A stretch of DNA of 26,002 bases from CAYLNH01 sp964384625 (GTDB lineage Bacteria > Verrucomicrobiota > Lentisphaeria > JABSQK01): positions 1 through 26,002 of the forward strand of contig CAYLNH010000080.1 in NCBI GenBank assembly GCA_964384625.1, given 5' to 3'. The position numbers were made by a program, and so were the translations under genes. Numbering within the stretch: position 1 is the stretch's first letter; the number at the start of each line of letters is the position of its first letter. The notes below the pieces were generated by a model. It saw only the letters and a program-made list of their open reading frames with translations, had not been told where the DNA came from and searched no databases. Positions 1 through 8,370 of the stretch are shown here, one piece after another.

Positions 1-640
1 CAGGTTTTCGAAACAGGCGGTGTCGATGGTAAGGCTCATCGACCAGAAGCAGAAGAAATCTCAGCTACCCGACTCCGCGCAAGGCTTCGTCGCGCCACGG
101 CAAAAAGTCACAAAAGGCCACAAAAAGGAAGAGGGCAAATAGTCGGCAAAGCCGCTGCAAGACAACTCCTCCTTCGGCAGCTTGTCTGCCGACTACAGCA
201 AATCCTGTCTTCAGGATTGGCTCAATGGTCCGGCTCATCGACACCAAGACGAAGTCAGCGGCGCGCAAGCCGCCGACCCCGGCGCGAGCCGGCACAAAGT
301 AACCCGCCTCTCCGAGGCGGCTCATCCGACCTCCATCTCACACCTCGCGATGTGTAAGCAAACCGCCGGGGCTTGTTTCCGGCGTCCGGTCCGGATACAT
401 TAAACAAACGGGAGAGGCGGTATCCTCCAGATCCAAGAACCCAGCAAATCGCAAATGACCTGCAACCAAAACACAGGCCGGAGTTGGAATGAGAACCGAT
501 CCCAACCAACCGATTCTATATTTCTTAATAGTAGGCCTGACCCCACGTTTTCGTTCGTGGGACTATATTTCTTAATAGTAGGCCTGACCCCACGTTTTCC
601 TGACCCCACGTTTTCGTTCGTGGGACAATGGCAATTGGGG
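1..640. other. Gene-free repeat-bearing region
   Basis: No open frame here has a plausible start, ribosome site and protein-like composition. The stretch holds several structured elements instead. An exact 9-bp inverted repeat lies at 140-148 and 187-195 (TAGTCGGCA / TGCCGACTA). A small hairpin lies at about 201-218 (AATCCTG / CAGGATT). The 11-mer GGCTCATCGAC occurs at 33-43 and again at 232-242. A tandem repeat block at 517-626 is listed separately. The region looks like decayed or repeat-derived intergenic DNA. I see no promoter that I can defend. Confidence 0.6.
517..626. repeat. Short direct repeats with a REP-like hairpin
   Basis: A 36-bp sequence is present twice without mismatch, at 517-552 and 564-599. 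It includes the core GTAGGCCTGACCCCACG. The 27-bp second half of the unit (537-563) is repeated once more at 600-626. Copies at 541-560 and 604-623 contain a hairpin, CCCACG and CGTGGG around a TTTTCGTT loop. Such GTGGGGTCAGG-type palindromes resemble dispersed REP or transposon-end repeats; that family assignment is an inference. The block ends just before the open frame at 645 and may have truncated it. Confidence 0.75.
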
Positions 641-644
641 CGTA

Positions 645-962
645 TTGCGGGGGCGTGGTTTTGTATTTGCCGTTACTGGTGTTCGGGGGCGAGTAGTCAC
701 TGTCGAGGCGAACAATCGTGGGGGGGTCTCAGCAAATGATCTCCCCATAAGGGGGATTGTAGACCTGCCGCCGGTAGCTGGCGGCCCCACAATGCCCTTC
801 GCGTTCACGCGCAACGGCAACCAACTTACAGTTCTGGGACCAGCTGTCCCTGCGGGCGTGAGGATTGGTGGACCGGCGTGCTTCATGCAGAGGACGGCCC
901 ACGCTTGGTTTGACGTGAAATTTGGCGATAGGACAGTTAGGGCCATCAATCCTACACAGTAG
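645..962 (+). pseudogene. Hypothetical protein, possible 5'-truncated remnant
   Basis: I do not recognise this 105-residue frame. It opens with TTG and has no convincing ribosome site. The same frame reads open further upstream into the repeat block at 517-626, so the original start may have been lost. The translation looks protein-like rather than a GC shadow, with alternating hydrophobic and polar residues typical of a beta-rich domain (for example GNQLTVLGPAVPAGVRI). It has no signal peptide or membrane segment. Its stop lies 14 bases before the ankyrin gene start, so the two could once have been one transcript. It may also be a spurious frame. Confidence 0.35.
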
Positions 963-976
963 GGCGGCACGACATT

Positions 977-2398
977 ATGATAGCAGTTGATGGAACAACG
1001 ATCTTCACCCTTGTGCTTGTGTTCTCTCCTGCCGTCTTGATGTTTCTGCTCTACCAGTACAAAGCCCACAACCGCACTTGGGTGATTCAGTGCCTGCGAA
1101 CTGCTGCAGCATTCGGTCTGCTGCTGGGATACAGTATGGGGGTGGCACAGCTTGACTTGCCCGTCGCCTTCGTCCTGTCATTGGCATTGACGGTTTTCCT
1201 TTCGGTCGCGTGGCATGCGACTGCAAGGCTCCCTGGACGGCTGTTACGCTTCTTCAGGATCAGCGTGACGGCGCTGGCTCTCGGGCCGATTTTGGCCATC
1301 CCAAAGTCTGCATGGACTTGGGTGATTGGATGGAGCACATTTCCTGAGGAAAAGGCTCTTCCCTCTTTTATCATTACGTATCTATGGACCCATCCGCTAT
1401 CCAGCATACCGGCGTTCGTGTTGGTGTCCCTGGCAGCGGATTGCATTGCGCGTCATGGTAGGGATGATCCGGCGCCACCGCGCCCCCGGTGGGCTCAACT
1501 CGCTCTGCGCGGAATCTGGATGGCTCTTTTGCTGACCTGTACTGTCTGGCTTGCGGCCGGGCTGCCGGATGTTCACAGATCCTGTCGCAGTGGCAACTAT
1601 GCGTTGACTGCGTTCGTGCTTCGCGTCCGGCCGGGAAGCGTTAACTGGAGAGAACGAGTGGGCTCTCATGGGAACTCTTTGCTGGAATGTGCGGCATCGA
1701 ACGGCCACGTGCAGCTGGTTCATCTGCTTCTTCAGTACGGCGCCGACCCGAAGCAGTCGGTTGTGATCTCACTGGCTTCCGAAAAGGGAGGAGGGACGCT
1801 GTTGCATTGGGGAGCGGCCATGGGTGACTTGTATGCGATTCGCGAGGCCCTGGACGCCGGCATCCCGGTAAGCTCGCGCGATGGATTCTCGAGCTACGGC
1901 CCGGGTGAGACTCCGCTTCATTTCGCCACCATCGCAGGACGCTCCAAGATGGCTCTACTGTTAATCGCTGACGGAGCGCAGGTCGATGTCCACAACGGCA
2001 GTGGGCTCCGGCCCCTGCACTACGCGGTTGTTCGAGGAGATTCCGAGCTCGCGCTGCACCTGCTTGAGCATGGCGCCAGCATCGGTCAGGAGTCAGATTT
2101 CGTCTCTCCCATGGTCGCGGCTCTTCAGCATCCAGACGTCTTGGAGATCCTGCTCAAGGAGGGCGGAGACCCAAACGAAAGAGATGGATACGGCTTTTTG
2201 CTACACCGCGCGGTCGATTCGCCAGCGAAAAAGAAGTCCGTTGAGATGTTGATTTCTGCGGGTGCCATGGTCAACTCGTTGGATTCGCGGGGGATGACTC
2301 CTCTGGATGTCGCTGTAGCTCCGGATGTGCGTGAGGTGCTCCTGAAGCATTGCGCAAAAAGCGCCCGTCAACTTGGTACGAACGAAGGTACGAAGTGA
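977..2398 (+). CDS. Polytopic membrane protein with C-terminal ankyrin repeats
   Basis: The protein has 473 residues. The N-terminal 200 residues contain about six hydrophobic segments, near 6-27, 38-56, 61-80, 94-108, 130-155 and 177-196. Residues about 230-460 form roughly six ankyrin repeats, recognisable from motifs such as GNSLLECAASNGHVQLVHLLLQ, GETPLHFATIAGRSKMALLL and GLRPLHYAVVRGDSELALHLL. Ankyrin repeats mediate protein binding; no catalytic domain is visible. The domain most likely faces the cytoplasm or periplasm directly below the membrane bundle, but topology is not certain. The gene appears less GC-rich at third codon positions than the rest of the window, and lies between repeat-rich stretches, consistent with an accessory or transferred gene. 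Function is unknown. Confidence 0.8.
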   Translation: MIAVDGTTIFTLVLVFSPAVLMFLLYQYKAHNRTWVIQCLRTAAAFGLLLGYSMGVAQLDLPVAFVLSLALTVFLSVAWHATARLPGRLLRFFRISVTALALGPILAIPKSAWTWVIGWSTFPEEKALPSFIITYLWTHPLSSIPAFVLVSLAADCIARHGRDDPAPPRPRWAQLALRGIWMALLLTCTVWLAAGLPDVHRSCRSGNYALTAFVLRVRPGSVNWRERVGSHGNSLLECAASNGHVQLVHLLLQYGADPKQSVVISLASEKGGGTLLHWGAAMGDLYAIREALDAGIPVSSRDGFSSYGPGETPLHFATIAGRSKMALLLIADGAQVDVHNGSGLRPLHYAVVRGDSELALHLLEHGASIGQESDFVSPMVAALQHPDVLEILLKEGGDPNERDGYGFLLHRAVDSPAKKKSVEMLISAGAMVNSLDSRGMTPLDVAVAPDVREVLLKHCAKSARQLGTNEGTK

Positions 2399-2510
2399 CT
2401 GGCCAGAATACCGATTTGTCCACAGAACTCATTTGCGTTAGCAGTAATCGTCAGCGGCGGCTGCGCTACTCCCCCTGCAAATCCAGACGCTGCAACAGAA
2501 AGGAAAGCAC
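2399..2510 (+). other. Lipobox-like reading frame without a start codon
   Basis: Directly after the ankyrin stop codon, the same frame continues open and encodes FALAVIVSGGCATPP. This looks like the end of a lipoprotein signal peptide with its acylated cysteine. It then reads a charged stretch before stopping near 2591. There is no ATG, GTG or TTG ahead of it in this frame, so it cannot be called as a gene. It may be a remnant of a lipoprotein gene damaged by deletion, or chance. Confidence 0.25.
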
Positions 2511-2861
2511 GTGAACTCAACGAAGTGGAGCTCCATGCTAGTAGTGAGCTGCGCAGTTCTTCTGGCGGCCGTCGGGTTTCTTGTGGGACGATCATCTCGT
2601 TCTCATAGCCTTGCGGAGCGATCAAGTAGCCGCGTACCAGAGCAACCGATTGGTAACTCGCCCTGGGAAACAACTGCTTCCGTGCCTAAGACCTTCTTCG
2701 AGCTCCGCCGCGAGTACGACGAACTGCGGAAGACCCCCACCGGCGTGCAATGGGACTTCATCGAGAAGGCGGAAGCGTACGCGAGGAAAACCAAGGTAAA
2801 ATCCGGCGGACCGGATTTTAGTAGTTCCTTTCGGCAGTCCTGCCGAAAGCAGAAAGTATGA
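2511..2861 (+). CDS. Small single-pass membrane protein, unknown function
   Basis: This 116-residue frame starts with GTG and is preceded by AAAGGAAA at a suitable distance, a fair ribosome site. Residues 9-26 (MLVVSCAVLLAAVGFLVG) form one membrane helix or uncleaved signal anchor. A Ser/Arg-rich linker and a short charged helical region follow. The last 20 or so residues are encoded by two adjacent DNA hairpins at 2797-2849, so the natural C-terminus may have been replaced when that repeat inserted. It follows the ankyrin gene on the same strand with similar base composition. I do not recognise a family, and it could be a truncated gene. Confidence 0.5.
   Translation: MNSTKWSSMLVVSCAVLLAAVGFLVGRSSRSHSLAERSSSRVPEQPIGNSPWETTASVPKTFFELRREYDELRKTPTGVQWDFIEKAEAYARKTKVKSGGPDFSSSFRQSCRKQKV
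2797..2849. repeat. Two adjacent perfect hairpins
   Basis: The first hairpin has a 10-bp perfect stem (2797-2806 with 2811-2820, TAAAATCCGG around CGGA). Seven bases later a second 10-bp perfect stem appears (2828-2837 with 2840-2849, CTTTCGGCAG around TC). They lie inside the 3' end of the small membrane-protein frame. The pair could act as a terminator-like structure for the 977-2861 block, but no T-run follows, or it could be an inserted palindromic repeat. Confidence 0.6.
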
Positions 2862-3137
2862 ATACAAAGGGACCTCGTCAATTGATGCCATCAGTCGGCC
2901 CGGGTCTCGGAACGCAGAAACACGATCCCGCACCCTTTTCGCGCCAGGTGCAGTGTGCAACCCAAAGCCCGGTGAACCCGGTTGGGACTGTCCCATTCGA
3001 TCACTGCGATCTGTGTGGACCAGCCTGCCTGAGGTGGGGTTTCTTCCCGGAGAGGAGGAACCCGTGCCCGCGCACTGTTTCTGTGAGACAGTACGGGAGT
3101 GTTTCGGGGGTGGAGCCGGTCTGATTGCGTTCGGCTT

Positions 3138-5705
3138 CTACCAGCTGACGTAGTTCGGGATGTAGATGTCCTGATCGACCCGGAAGAAGACCGGAACGTC
3201 GGGGTCTTCGTAGAGCTTGTTCAGGCGGCGCTGTCGCTGCATGGCTTTGTTTGCTGCGAACGGTTCGAGCCGCAGGACGTAGATTTTGCCGATGCGGCCG
3301 GCGCGGCCCGCGGCCGGCCGGCGATAGCGCAGACCCCATTCGCCAACGCGAATCCGCTTTTCTTCCAGCTTGCCGGCGAGGACCCGGAGGACAGCGTACT
3401 CGTTGACCACGATGCAGTGTTCGTACGGCGCGATCTCCTGTGGTTTCGGCACGGGCGTCTGGTCGAGGAGGCGGGCCTGCACGACGGTCTCCCGCGGCCG
3501 TGGGTGTGCGGCCGCCTGCTTCTGGAAGCCCGCATGGGTTGCCGCGACTTCCGCCGCCGTGAGCGCCTTGCGGTACCAGGCGAAGGCGTGGAGCCGGCCA
3601 TACCACGGGGGATAGCCGTCGGGCAGGAAACAGCCGAAGCGCAACTGCTGTCGGCGGCCGAACCCGCGGCTCAGGGCGGCCTTGAAATTGCTTGTGGCGA
3701 GTGTTTGTTTGCCGTTGACGAAGCAGGTCATGGCTCCGGGTTTGTAGGCGACGACGACATGATAGAGTTCCGCCGGATCGCTGATGCGGCCGATTTCGAT
3801 GAGCGGCGCGTTTGCTTCTTCGGGCGCCGGATCGCCCAATGAGATGCGGCCGACAATGCGATCATTGATCTGGCCGATCCAGAAGCTCCAGTTGTTCTCC
3901 GATGCCATCGCCGCCACGCTGCAGGGGCGGCCCCAGCTTTTCAGCTTTCGGGCGCCCGGCTGCAGGACCAGTTCGAAACTCAGTTCGTTGGTCTGCCGCA
4001 GGCCGGTCATGGCGGCTTCACGGGATTTGTCGCTCCAGTAGGAACTGCCGTAATGCATGGTCGCGCCCGGGGTGCGGATATTGCCGAAGCGGTCCATGAC
4101 GCGCGTCAACTCGCGATGTTTGATCGGGATGGGCACATGCCGTTTGCTTGCCGGGTCGAGTTGGAAGTTGATGGCGGGGCTCCAGGCGATGAGGATATCG
4201 CGGGTCTGCACGGGCCAGGCGGGCTTGATGATCTGGACGCGGGGGGGGACCGGGTTGGCGTGCTGGGCCTGGTCGGTGAAGCCGTTCAGGATGAGCTCGT
4301 CGCCGTCGTCGAGGGGCTGGTCCAGGTCGACGAACAGGCTGGTTTCGTCCAGGCCGATCCGGTAGCTCCGGATGCGTTTGCCGGATTTCAGGCTGACGCG
4401 TCCTTTGGGAGCGCGGATTCGTTCGCTGAAGGTCACGCGGACCAGGGCCGATCCGAGCAATTCCGCCCGCCGGACCTTCGGCGGCGCCGCCGGCCGGACG
4501 ACGACGCGGCCGGTCAGCACCCGGTTTTCGACCGTGGCCTGCACCAGGTAGGTCCCGGCTTTGCCGAACGAGTGTTTGCCGACCGGCCCTTTCAACGTCG
4601 TGCCGTCGCCGAAATCCCAGGCGGCGTCGGCAGTGATCTGTTTGGACTGCAGTTCGACGGCAAACGGCGCTTCGCCGACGAACTGACCGAGGGGATACTG
4701 GAAGTCCTTGCAGCCGGCCGTGTCGACCCAGGCGAAGGGGAGCACATCGTTGTGTGCTGTCTGGAAGTTGACGATGCCGTCGACCCCGTCGTATTTGTCA
4801 TTGAACCAGGCAAAGGACACGTCCTGACGATTTTTGCGGGTGACGTGGCTGTAGCCGTAGAAGGTCAGTGCCCGGGGGTGGTTGGAGTAGCGGGCGCGCT
4901 TGACGAAATGGCCGAGCTGCACCATTGCCGAGGCCTCGGGCGAGCCCTCAAACAGGTGGTTGTAGACGTAGACGCCCTTGTGCAGGACATCGACGTGGAT
5001 CAGCCGGTAGCTGTTGTCCGGCGCCACGCAGCCGTTGCAGCCGCCGTGTTTCGTGACGAACCGGTTGCCGGCGGGCAGGGAGATGAGTGAGACATCGGGC
5101 CAGGGGAACTGGCTGCCGGCAAAGCGGCCGTCGGCGGAGAGGGTGACGGGGATGTCCCCGGGGGACTTGTCCCAGACGGCGACGGTTTCCCGGGGCTGGT
5201 CGAGCCGGCAGCGCACGATGCCGGCGTAGCGGCCGTCGGGCTCGAGGCGGGTGGCGATGATGACCCAGTCCCGGCCGGCCGCCGGATCCCGCCAGAGGCC
5301 GAGGATCCCCTTGGCGCGGCAGACGGGCTTCGGCTCCACTCGGGCCCGGGCGTCGAGGTCCAGGGTATGGATCACCATGCCCGGATGCTTCTCATCGTCG
5401 GCGGCCGTCTGCAGGACCCCGAACACGAGTGTCTTGCCGTCGGCGGTGATGGCCGGCCAGGTGCCTTTGGCGGGCAATGTCTGGAGCTGGCCGTTGTTGC
5501 TGTCAAACAGCATGAGGGGTCCGCGGCCGCCGTGCATGAAGGACTTCTCCGCCCGGACCCAGACCATTTTGGTGCGCTTGCCGCCGGTGAGCGCCAGGAC
5601 CTTGGCGGCGTAGTCGGTTTCCTGGCCGGCGGCGGCGAGGGCGGCAAGCAAGAGGCCGGCAGCGAGGGGGCGGAGCGCGGACTGGGCTGTCAGAGATGGC
5701 AACAT
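3138..5705 (-). CDS. Secreted PKD and LamG-like domain protein
   Basis: The protein has 855 residues and a signal peptide at about 1-27, with Leu/Ala-rich core LAAGLLLAALAAAG. Residues about 45-330 read like a WD40/TolB-type beta propeller fragment, with repeats such as ITADGKTLVFG and LSADGRFAGSQFP, and a CxxC pair (CNGC, 223-226). Residues about 335-403 form a PKD domain, with the diagnostic WDFGDGTT and HSFGKAGTYLV. Residues about 555-720 resemble a concanavalin-like LamG fold, with FVNGKQ and GRLHAFAWYRKALTAAEV. The roughly 100-residue C-terminal segment is basic. The ATG is preceded by GGAAAG. It is probably exported and binds a surface or polysaccharide; no catalytic motif is seen. It follows the lipoprotein gene on the same strand with a 98-bp gap. 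Confidence 0.85.
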   Translation of the reverse strand: MLPSLTAQSALRPLAAGLLLAALAAAGQETDYAAKVLALTGGKRTKMVWVRAEKSFMHGGRGPLMLFDSNNGQLQTLPAKGTWPAITADGKTLVFGVLQTAADDEKHPGMVIHTLDLDARARVEPKPVCRAKGILGLWRDPAAGRDWVIIATRLEPDGRYAGIVRCRLDQPRETVAVWDKSPGDIPVTLSADGRFAGSQFPWPDVSLISLPAGNRFVTKHGGCNGCVAPDNSYRLIHVDVLHKGVYVYNHLFEGSPEASAMVQLGHFVKRARYSNHPRALTFYGYSHVTRKNRQDVSFAWFNDKYDGVDGIVNFQTAHNDVLPFAWVDTAGCKDFQYPLGQFVGEAPFAVELQSKQITADAAWDFGDGTTLKGPVGKHSFGKAGTYLVQATVENRVLTGRVVVRPAAPPKVRRAELLGSALVRVTFSERIRAPKGRVSLKSGKRIRSYRIGLDETSLFVDLDQPLDDGDELILNGFTDQAQHANPVPPRVQIIKPAWPVQTRDILIAWSPAINFQLDPASKRHVPIPIKHRELTRVMDRFGNIRTPGATMHYGSSYWSDKSREAAMTGLRQTNELSFELVLQPGARKLKSWGRPCSVAAMASENNWSFWIGQINDRIVGRISLGDPAPEEANAPLIEIGRISDPAELYHVVVAYKPGAMTCFVNGKQTLATSNFKAALSRGFGRRQQLRFGCFLPDGYPPWYGRLHAFAWYRKALTAAEVAATHAGFQKQAAAHPRPRETVVQARLLDQTPVPKPQEIAPYEHCIVVNEYAVLRVLAGKLEEKRIRVGEWGLRYRRPAAGRAGRIGKIYVLRLEPFAANKAMQRQRRLNKLYEDPDVPVFFRVDQDIYIPNYVSW

Positions 5706-5803
5706 AAGGGCTTTCCGACGAGGGATCTGTCAGACTGTGGGCGCCGCAACTGCCGGTTTGAGACACCGGCGTTCCGCTTTGGTTGCGCCGGCAGGGCCGC
5801 TGT

Positions 5804-6427
5804 TCAGGACTTGTCCGCGGCGGCCTTGGCCTGGTTTTCCAGGTCCTTGATGTGGGCTTCGCGGGCGCGATCGATCTTAGCCTGGATGTTCTGGTCCTCT
5901 GCCGCTTCGCGGTAGATGATCTTGGCCATGAAGTAGGCGCGAAAGGCGCGATCGTAGTTTTCCGCCGCCATGTAGGCGTCGCCGAGTTTGATGTAGCCCA
6001 GAAACTTGCGGGTGCCTTGGGGGTAGCCGGTGATGGCGGACTTGTAGCTGAACGCGGCTTTGCGATATTCTTTGAGCTTCATAAAGCAGTCGCCGATGGC
6101 CAGGTGGGCCTCGGCGCCGGCCGGTTCATAGCTTTCTCCGTAGCGCGAACCGAGGACGGCGTAGTAGCGCAATGCCTGGCGGACGTCCCCCTTATTCCAG
6201 GCGTGTTGGGCCAGCACGTGGAGACGTTTGGCATCGCCTTCTTCTTCGAAGGTCAGGGTTCCCTGCCGTTTCAGTCGCTGCTGCTCGCGGGTTTCCAGGC
6301 GCTTGATCTGTTTGCGCCAGGCCTTTTCCTCCTGCGCCTCGATCTCGGCCGGCGTCTTTGGCGCGGTTCGACAAGAGACCATGGTCATGATGAACGGCAG
6401 TGCCAGCAATAGGGTCAGATACCTCAC
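5804..6427 (-). CDS. TPR-type lipoprotein
   Basis: The protein has 207 residues. The start is GTG, with GGAGGAG seven bases upstream, which decides the start. The N-terminus has a short lipoprotein signal ending in MVSC, so Cys19 is the probable acylated residue. The mature part is charged and helical, with tetratricopeptide-like repeats: WNKGDVRQALRYYAVL, IGDCFMKLKEYRKAAFSYKSAI and LGDAYMAAENYDRAFRAYFMA. These make it a scaffold or binding protein at the envelope, similar in general style to YbgF/BamD-like TPR lipoproteins but not clearly either one. It lies between a membrane metallopeptidase-like gene and the PKD protein gene, all on the same strand. Confidence 0.85.
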   Translation of the reverse strand: MRYLTLLLALPFIMTMVSCRTAPKTPAEIEAQEEKAWRKQIKRLETREQQRLKRQGTLTFEEEGDAKRLHVLAQHAWNKGDVRQALRYYAVLGSRYGESYEPAGAEAHLAIGDCFMKLKEYRKAAFSYKSAITGYPQGTRKFLGYIKLGDAYMAAENYDRAFRAYFMAKIIYREAAEDQNIQAKIDRAREAHIKDLENQAKAAADKS

Positions 6428-6489
6428 CGCAACTCCTCCGGAACGTTCGCTGAAATCGTTAATTTTCGCTCAACAAGATTGACGGATTG

Positions 6490-6512
6490 ACCGGGGCTAC
6501 ACTAGCCCCGGT
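6490..6512 (-). terminator. Hairpin between the HExxH gene and the lipoprotein gene
   Basis: A perfect 10-bp GC-rich stem, ACCGGGGCTA and TAGCCCCGGT, closes on a three-base loop about 25 bases past the stop of the upstream minus-strand gene. There is no clear T-run, so intrinsic termination would be weak. It is nested inside a second inverted repeat, GATTGACGGA (6478-6487) and TCCGTCAATC (6534-6543), which overlaps the stop codon. Confidence 0.5.
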
Positions 6513-6537
6513 TGGCGGGGTTTGCAACGGGTTTCCG

Positions 6538-7470
6538 TCAATCCGGGCCGAACTTGGACCAGATCACCTGCCAGCGCAAATGCCGGTCCCGGCGATTCTC
6601 GAGCCAATCCCGGACCGCGTCCGGCCGGCAGCCGGCCAGTTCCTTGATCTCGGCTTCGGAGCAGCGAAACAGGACGGCCTGGGCGCGGCTGCCGAAGATC
6701 GGCTGCAGCCGTGCGGCGGCGCGGCGGAAGCGGCGGTGGTTCCAGACGTAGCGGCCGACGACGCTGAGGACCACCGCAAAGGCCGCCCCGAAGACCAGCG
6801 GAATCGGCAGAGCCCAGACTTTTTCCGGCGGGCGCACCAGGATGTTCACGATCTGCGCGAGCAGCAGGCAGAACATCGACCCCAGCACCAGGTAGGTGTC
6901 GCGCGGCGTGCGGAACATGCCGCCGATCCAGCGGCGGAAGCGGCTTTCGCTGGTCTGATACGCCAGGTACTCCTCGTAGTTCCTGGTGCGGAAGCCGATG
7001 TGCGCAATGTGCGTCAGCTCATGCGTGATCAGCTCCGTACGGCTGTAGATCCACCATTTTTCGCTGTTCTGGAACGCCTTGCGGATGACGAAGACGGCGA
7101 AGAAGTCCTCCTGCGGATACATGGCACACCCGGCGAACAGCAGTCCCATGCGATCGTTGGTGAAGAACCCGGGGACCCAGTCGATCCCGAAACCGTAGTG
7201 TTCCCGGGTGATCCGGCGGGCGGCGTTGAAGACTTTCTTGGGAATTGCGTTCTGCTTGATCAGGCGGACGCCGTACAGGTTGATCTCGTTCTGGCTTGCC
7301 AGAATCTCGTTCAGTTCCCGGATATTGCGCTGGAGTCCCTCGAGGCGAACGGCGAACTCCTCCCGGGTCTCGTCGGGCCCGATGATCAGGCCGGCATCGT
7401 CCAGGGCCACGAATGTCGGCAGATCGCCGTTGCGGACCCCCTCGAGTTTCTTCTCCGTGATGATCTTCAA
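6538..7470 (-). CDS. Membrane protein with HExxH metallopeptidase motif
   Basis: I choose TTG at 7470, because GGAGAG lies six bases upstream; an alternative TTG at 7524 adds 18 residues. From 7470 the protein has 310 residues. The N-terminal half is a soluble helical domain ending in ELITHELTHIAHIGFRTRNYEEYLAY. His150 and His154 with Glu151 form an HExxH zinc site, and Glu166/167 could be a third ligand 12 residues later, as in gluzincins. Two membrane helices follow (about 193-212 and 219-243), then a charged C-terminal tail of about 65 residues. The peptidase site therefore probably sits next to the membrane. I cannot assign a peptidase family. A basic tail after the last helix suggests that both ends are cytoplasmic. 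Confidence 0.75.
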   Translation of the reverse strand: MKIITEKKLEGVRNGDLPTFVALDDAGLIIGPDETREEFAVRLEGLQRNIRELNEILASQNEINLYGVRLIKQNAIPKKVFNAARRITREHYGFGIDWVPGFFTNDRMGLLFAGCAMYPQEDFFAVFVIRKAFQNSEKWWIYSRTELITHELTHIAHIGFRTRNYEEYLAYQTSESRFRRWIGGMFRTPRDTYLVLGSMFCLLLAQIVNILVRPPEKVWALPIPLVFGAAFAVVLSVVGRYVWNHRRFRRAAARLQPIFGSRAQAVLFRCSEAEIKELAGCRPDAVRDWLENRRDRHLRWQVIWSKFGPD

Positions 7471-7524
7471 TGCGGACTCTCCGGACTGGCAACCGGAAGC
7501 AATGTACGGCAACTGCCCAGGCAA

Positions 7525-7833
7525 GGCAAATCGACGGGGGTCGGCGGGCAGAAAAGAAATGAGGCGCGGCTGGGGAAGACCGCGCCCGGAGGAGGGGAAC
7601 AGTCAGGGGCGTCGGGTGGGAGAAGTTACCCGTATGCCCTCAACTGTGAGGTTGGTTTTAGATCCGGCATGCCTATCACCGTATCTGCTTTATATGACCC
7701 CGGCGGCGGGGAAGGGTTGCAGGCGGACTTGAAAAAAACCGCGAAAACCAGCGGTTCGTCATGATTCCCCGGCCAGATGCGATACTATACGGACTTACCC
7801 CGCGGGGAAACTGTATCCAAGGAGCAACCGGGC
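7525..7833. other. Intergenic region between divergent genes
   Basis: This is the spacer between the minus-strand HExxH gene and the plus-strand small membrane-protein gene. It should hold both promoters. I see a short hairpin, AACCGC and GCGGTT, near 7739-7757 and a TATACT-like box near 7783, but no convincing paired -35/-10 elements. No protein-like frame is present apart from N-terminal extensions of the flanking genes. Confidence 0.4.
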
Positions 7834-8370
7834 GTGACCCGTTTTCTGGCAAAACTGTTCTGGCCGGCGATCATCGGCGGCGGCCTGCTGCTGGCCCTCG
7901 GCGTCTTCATGGCGCGGCACGGGGCAGTCAGCGGCGTGGAGTTTTCACCGGACCTGGTGAGCCACCGGAACTACCATTACTACGCGGTCTTCGGGGTGCG
8001 GGTCTGGCCGAAACAGACCCGGCAATGGCGGACGGATCTGGAGCAGTACCTGCACCGCCGCAACCTGGTGCCGCCGACCGATGTGGGGCCGCGGTGGCAT
8101 CCGGTGCTTGAATCCAGGCAGGGCAAGCCGGACCGGTTCGGCCGGGCCCAACCGATGTGCGTTGAGCTCAAGTGTCTGGCCGGCCGGAGCGGCGAGTGGG
8201 TGACGTGGTCCAAGCAGCATCCGGAGCTTGCCGCGAAGCTCTGGCCGCGCGTCGTGCAGTTGGCCCGGGCGGAACGTTACGACCAGATTCGCAATGCCGT
8301 GCTGGCGGCCCGGCTGGCCGAGAAAGACGGCCGGTTTGAGGCGCACTACCGGGAATTCGTCGGTGATTGA
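7834..8370 (+). CDS. Single-pass membrane protein, unknown function
   Basis: I choose GTG at 7834 because AAGGAG lies nine bases upstream; the ATG at 7777 would add 19 residues without a ribosome site. The product has 178 residues. A membrane helix spans about 8-27 (LFWPAIIGGGLLLALGVFMA). A polar region follows, rich in Trp, Arg and Tyr, and then a helical C-terminus (LAAKLWPRVVQLARAERYDQIRNAVLAARLAEKD). The charge pattern suggests that the bulk lies outside the cytoplasm, but this is not certain. I do not recognise a family. It precedes the glycosyltransferase gene by about 390 bases and may not share its transcript. Confidence 0.7.
   Translation: MTRFLAKLFWPAIIGGGLLLALGVFMARHGAVSGVEFSPDLVSHRNYHYYAVFGVRVWPKQTRQWRTDLEQYLHRRNLVPPTDVGPRWHPVLESRQGKPDRFGRAQPMCVELKCLAGRSGEWVTWSKQHPELAAKLWPRVVQLARAERYDQIRNAVLAARLAEKDGRFEAHYREFVGD

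Noticed and set aside
2858..3153. Small plus-strand frames between the accessory block and the PKD gene
   Set aside because: They lack ribosome sites, overlap each other and partly run into the minus-strand gene, with no protein-like features.
4053..5090. A 345-codon plus-strand frame opposite the PKD protein
   Set aside because: The minus-strand frame encodes a signal peptide, PKD and LamG motifs; the plus-strand product has none and is an antisense shadow.
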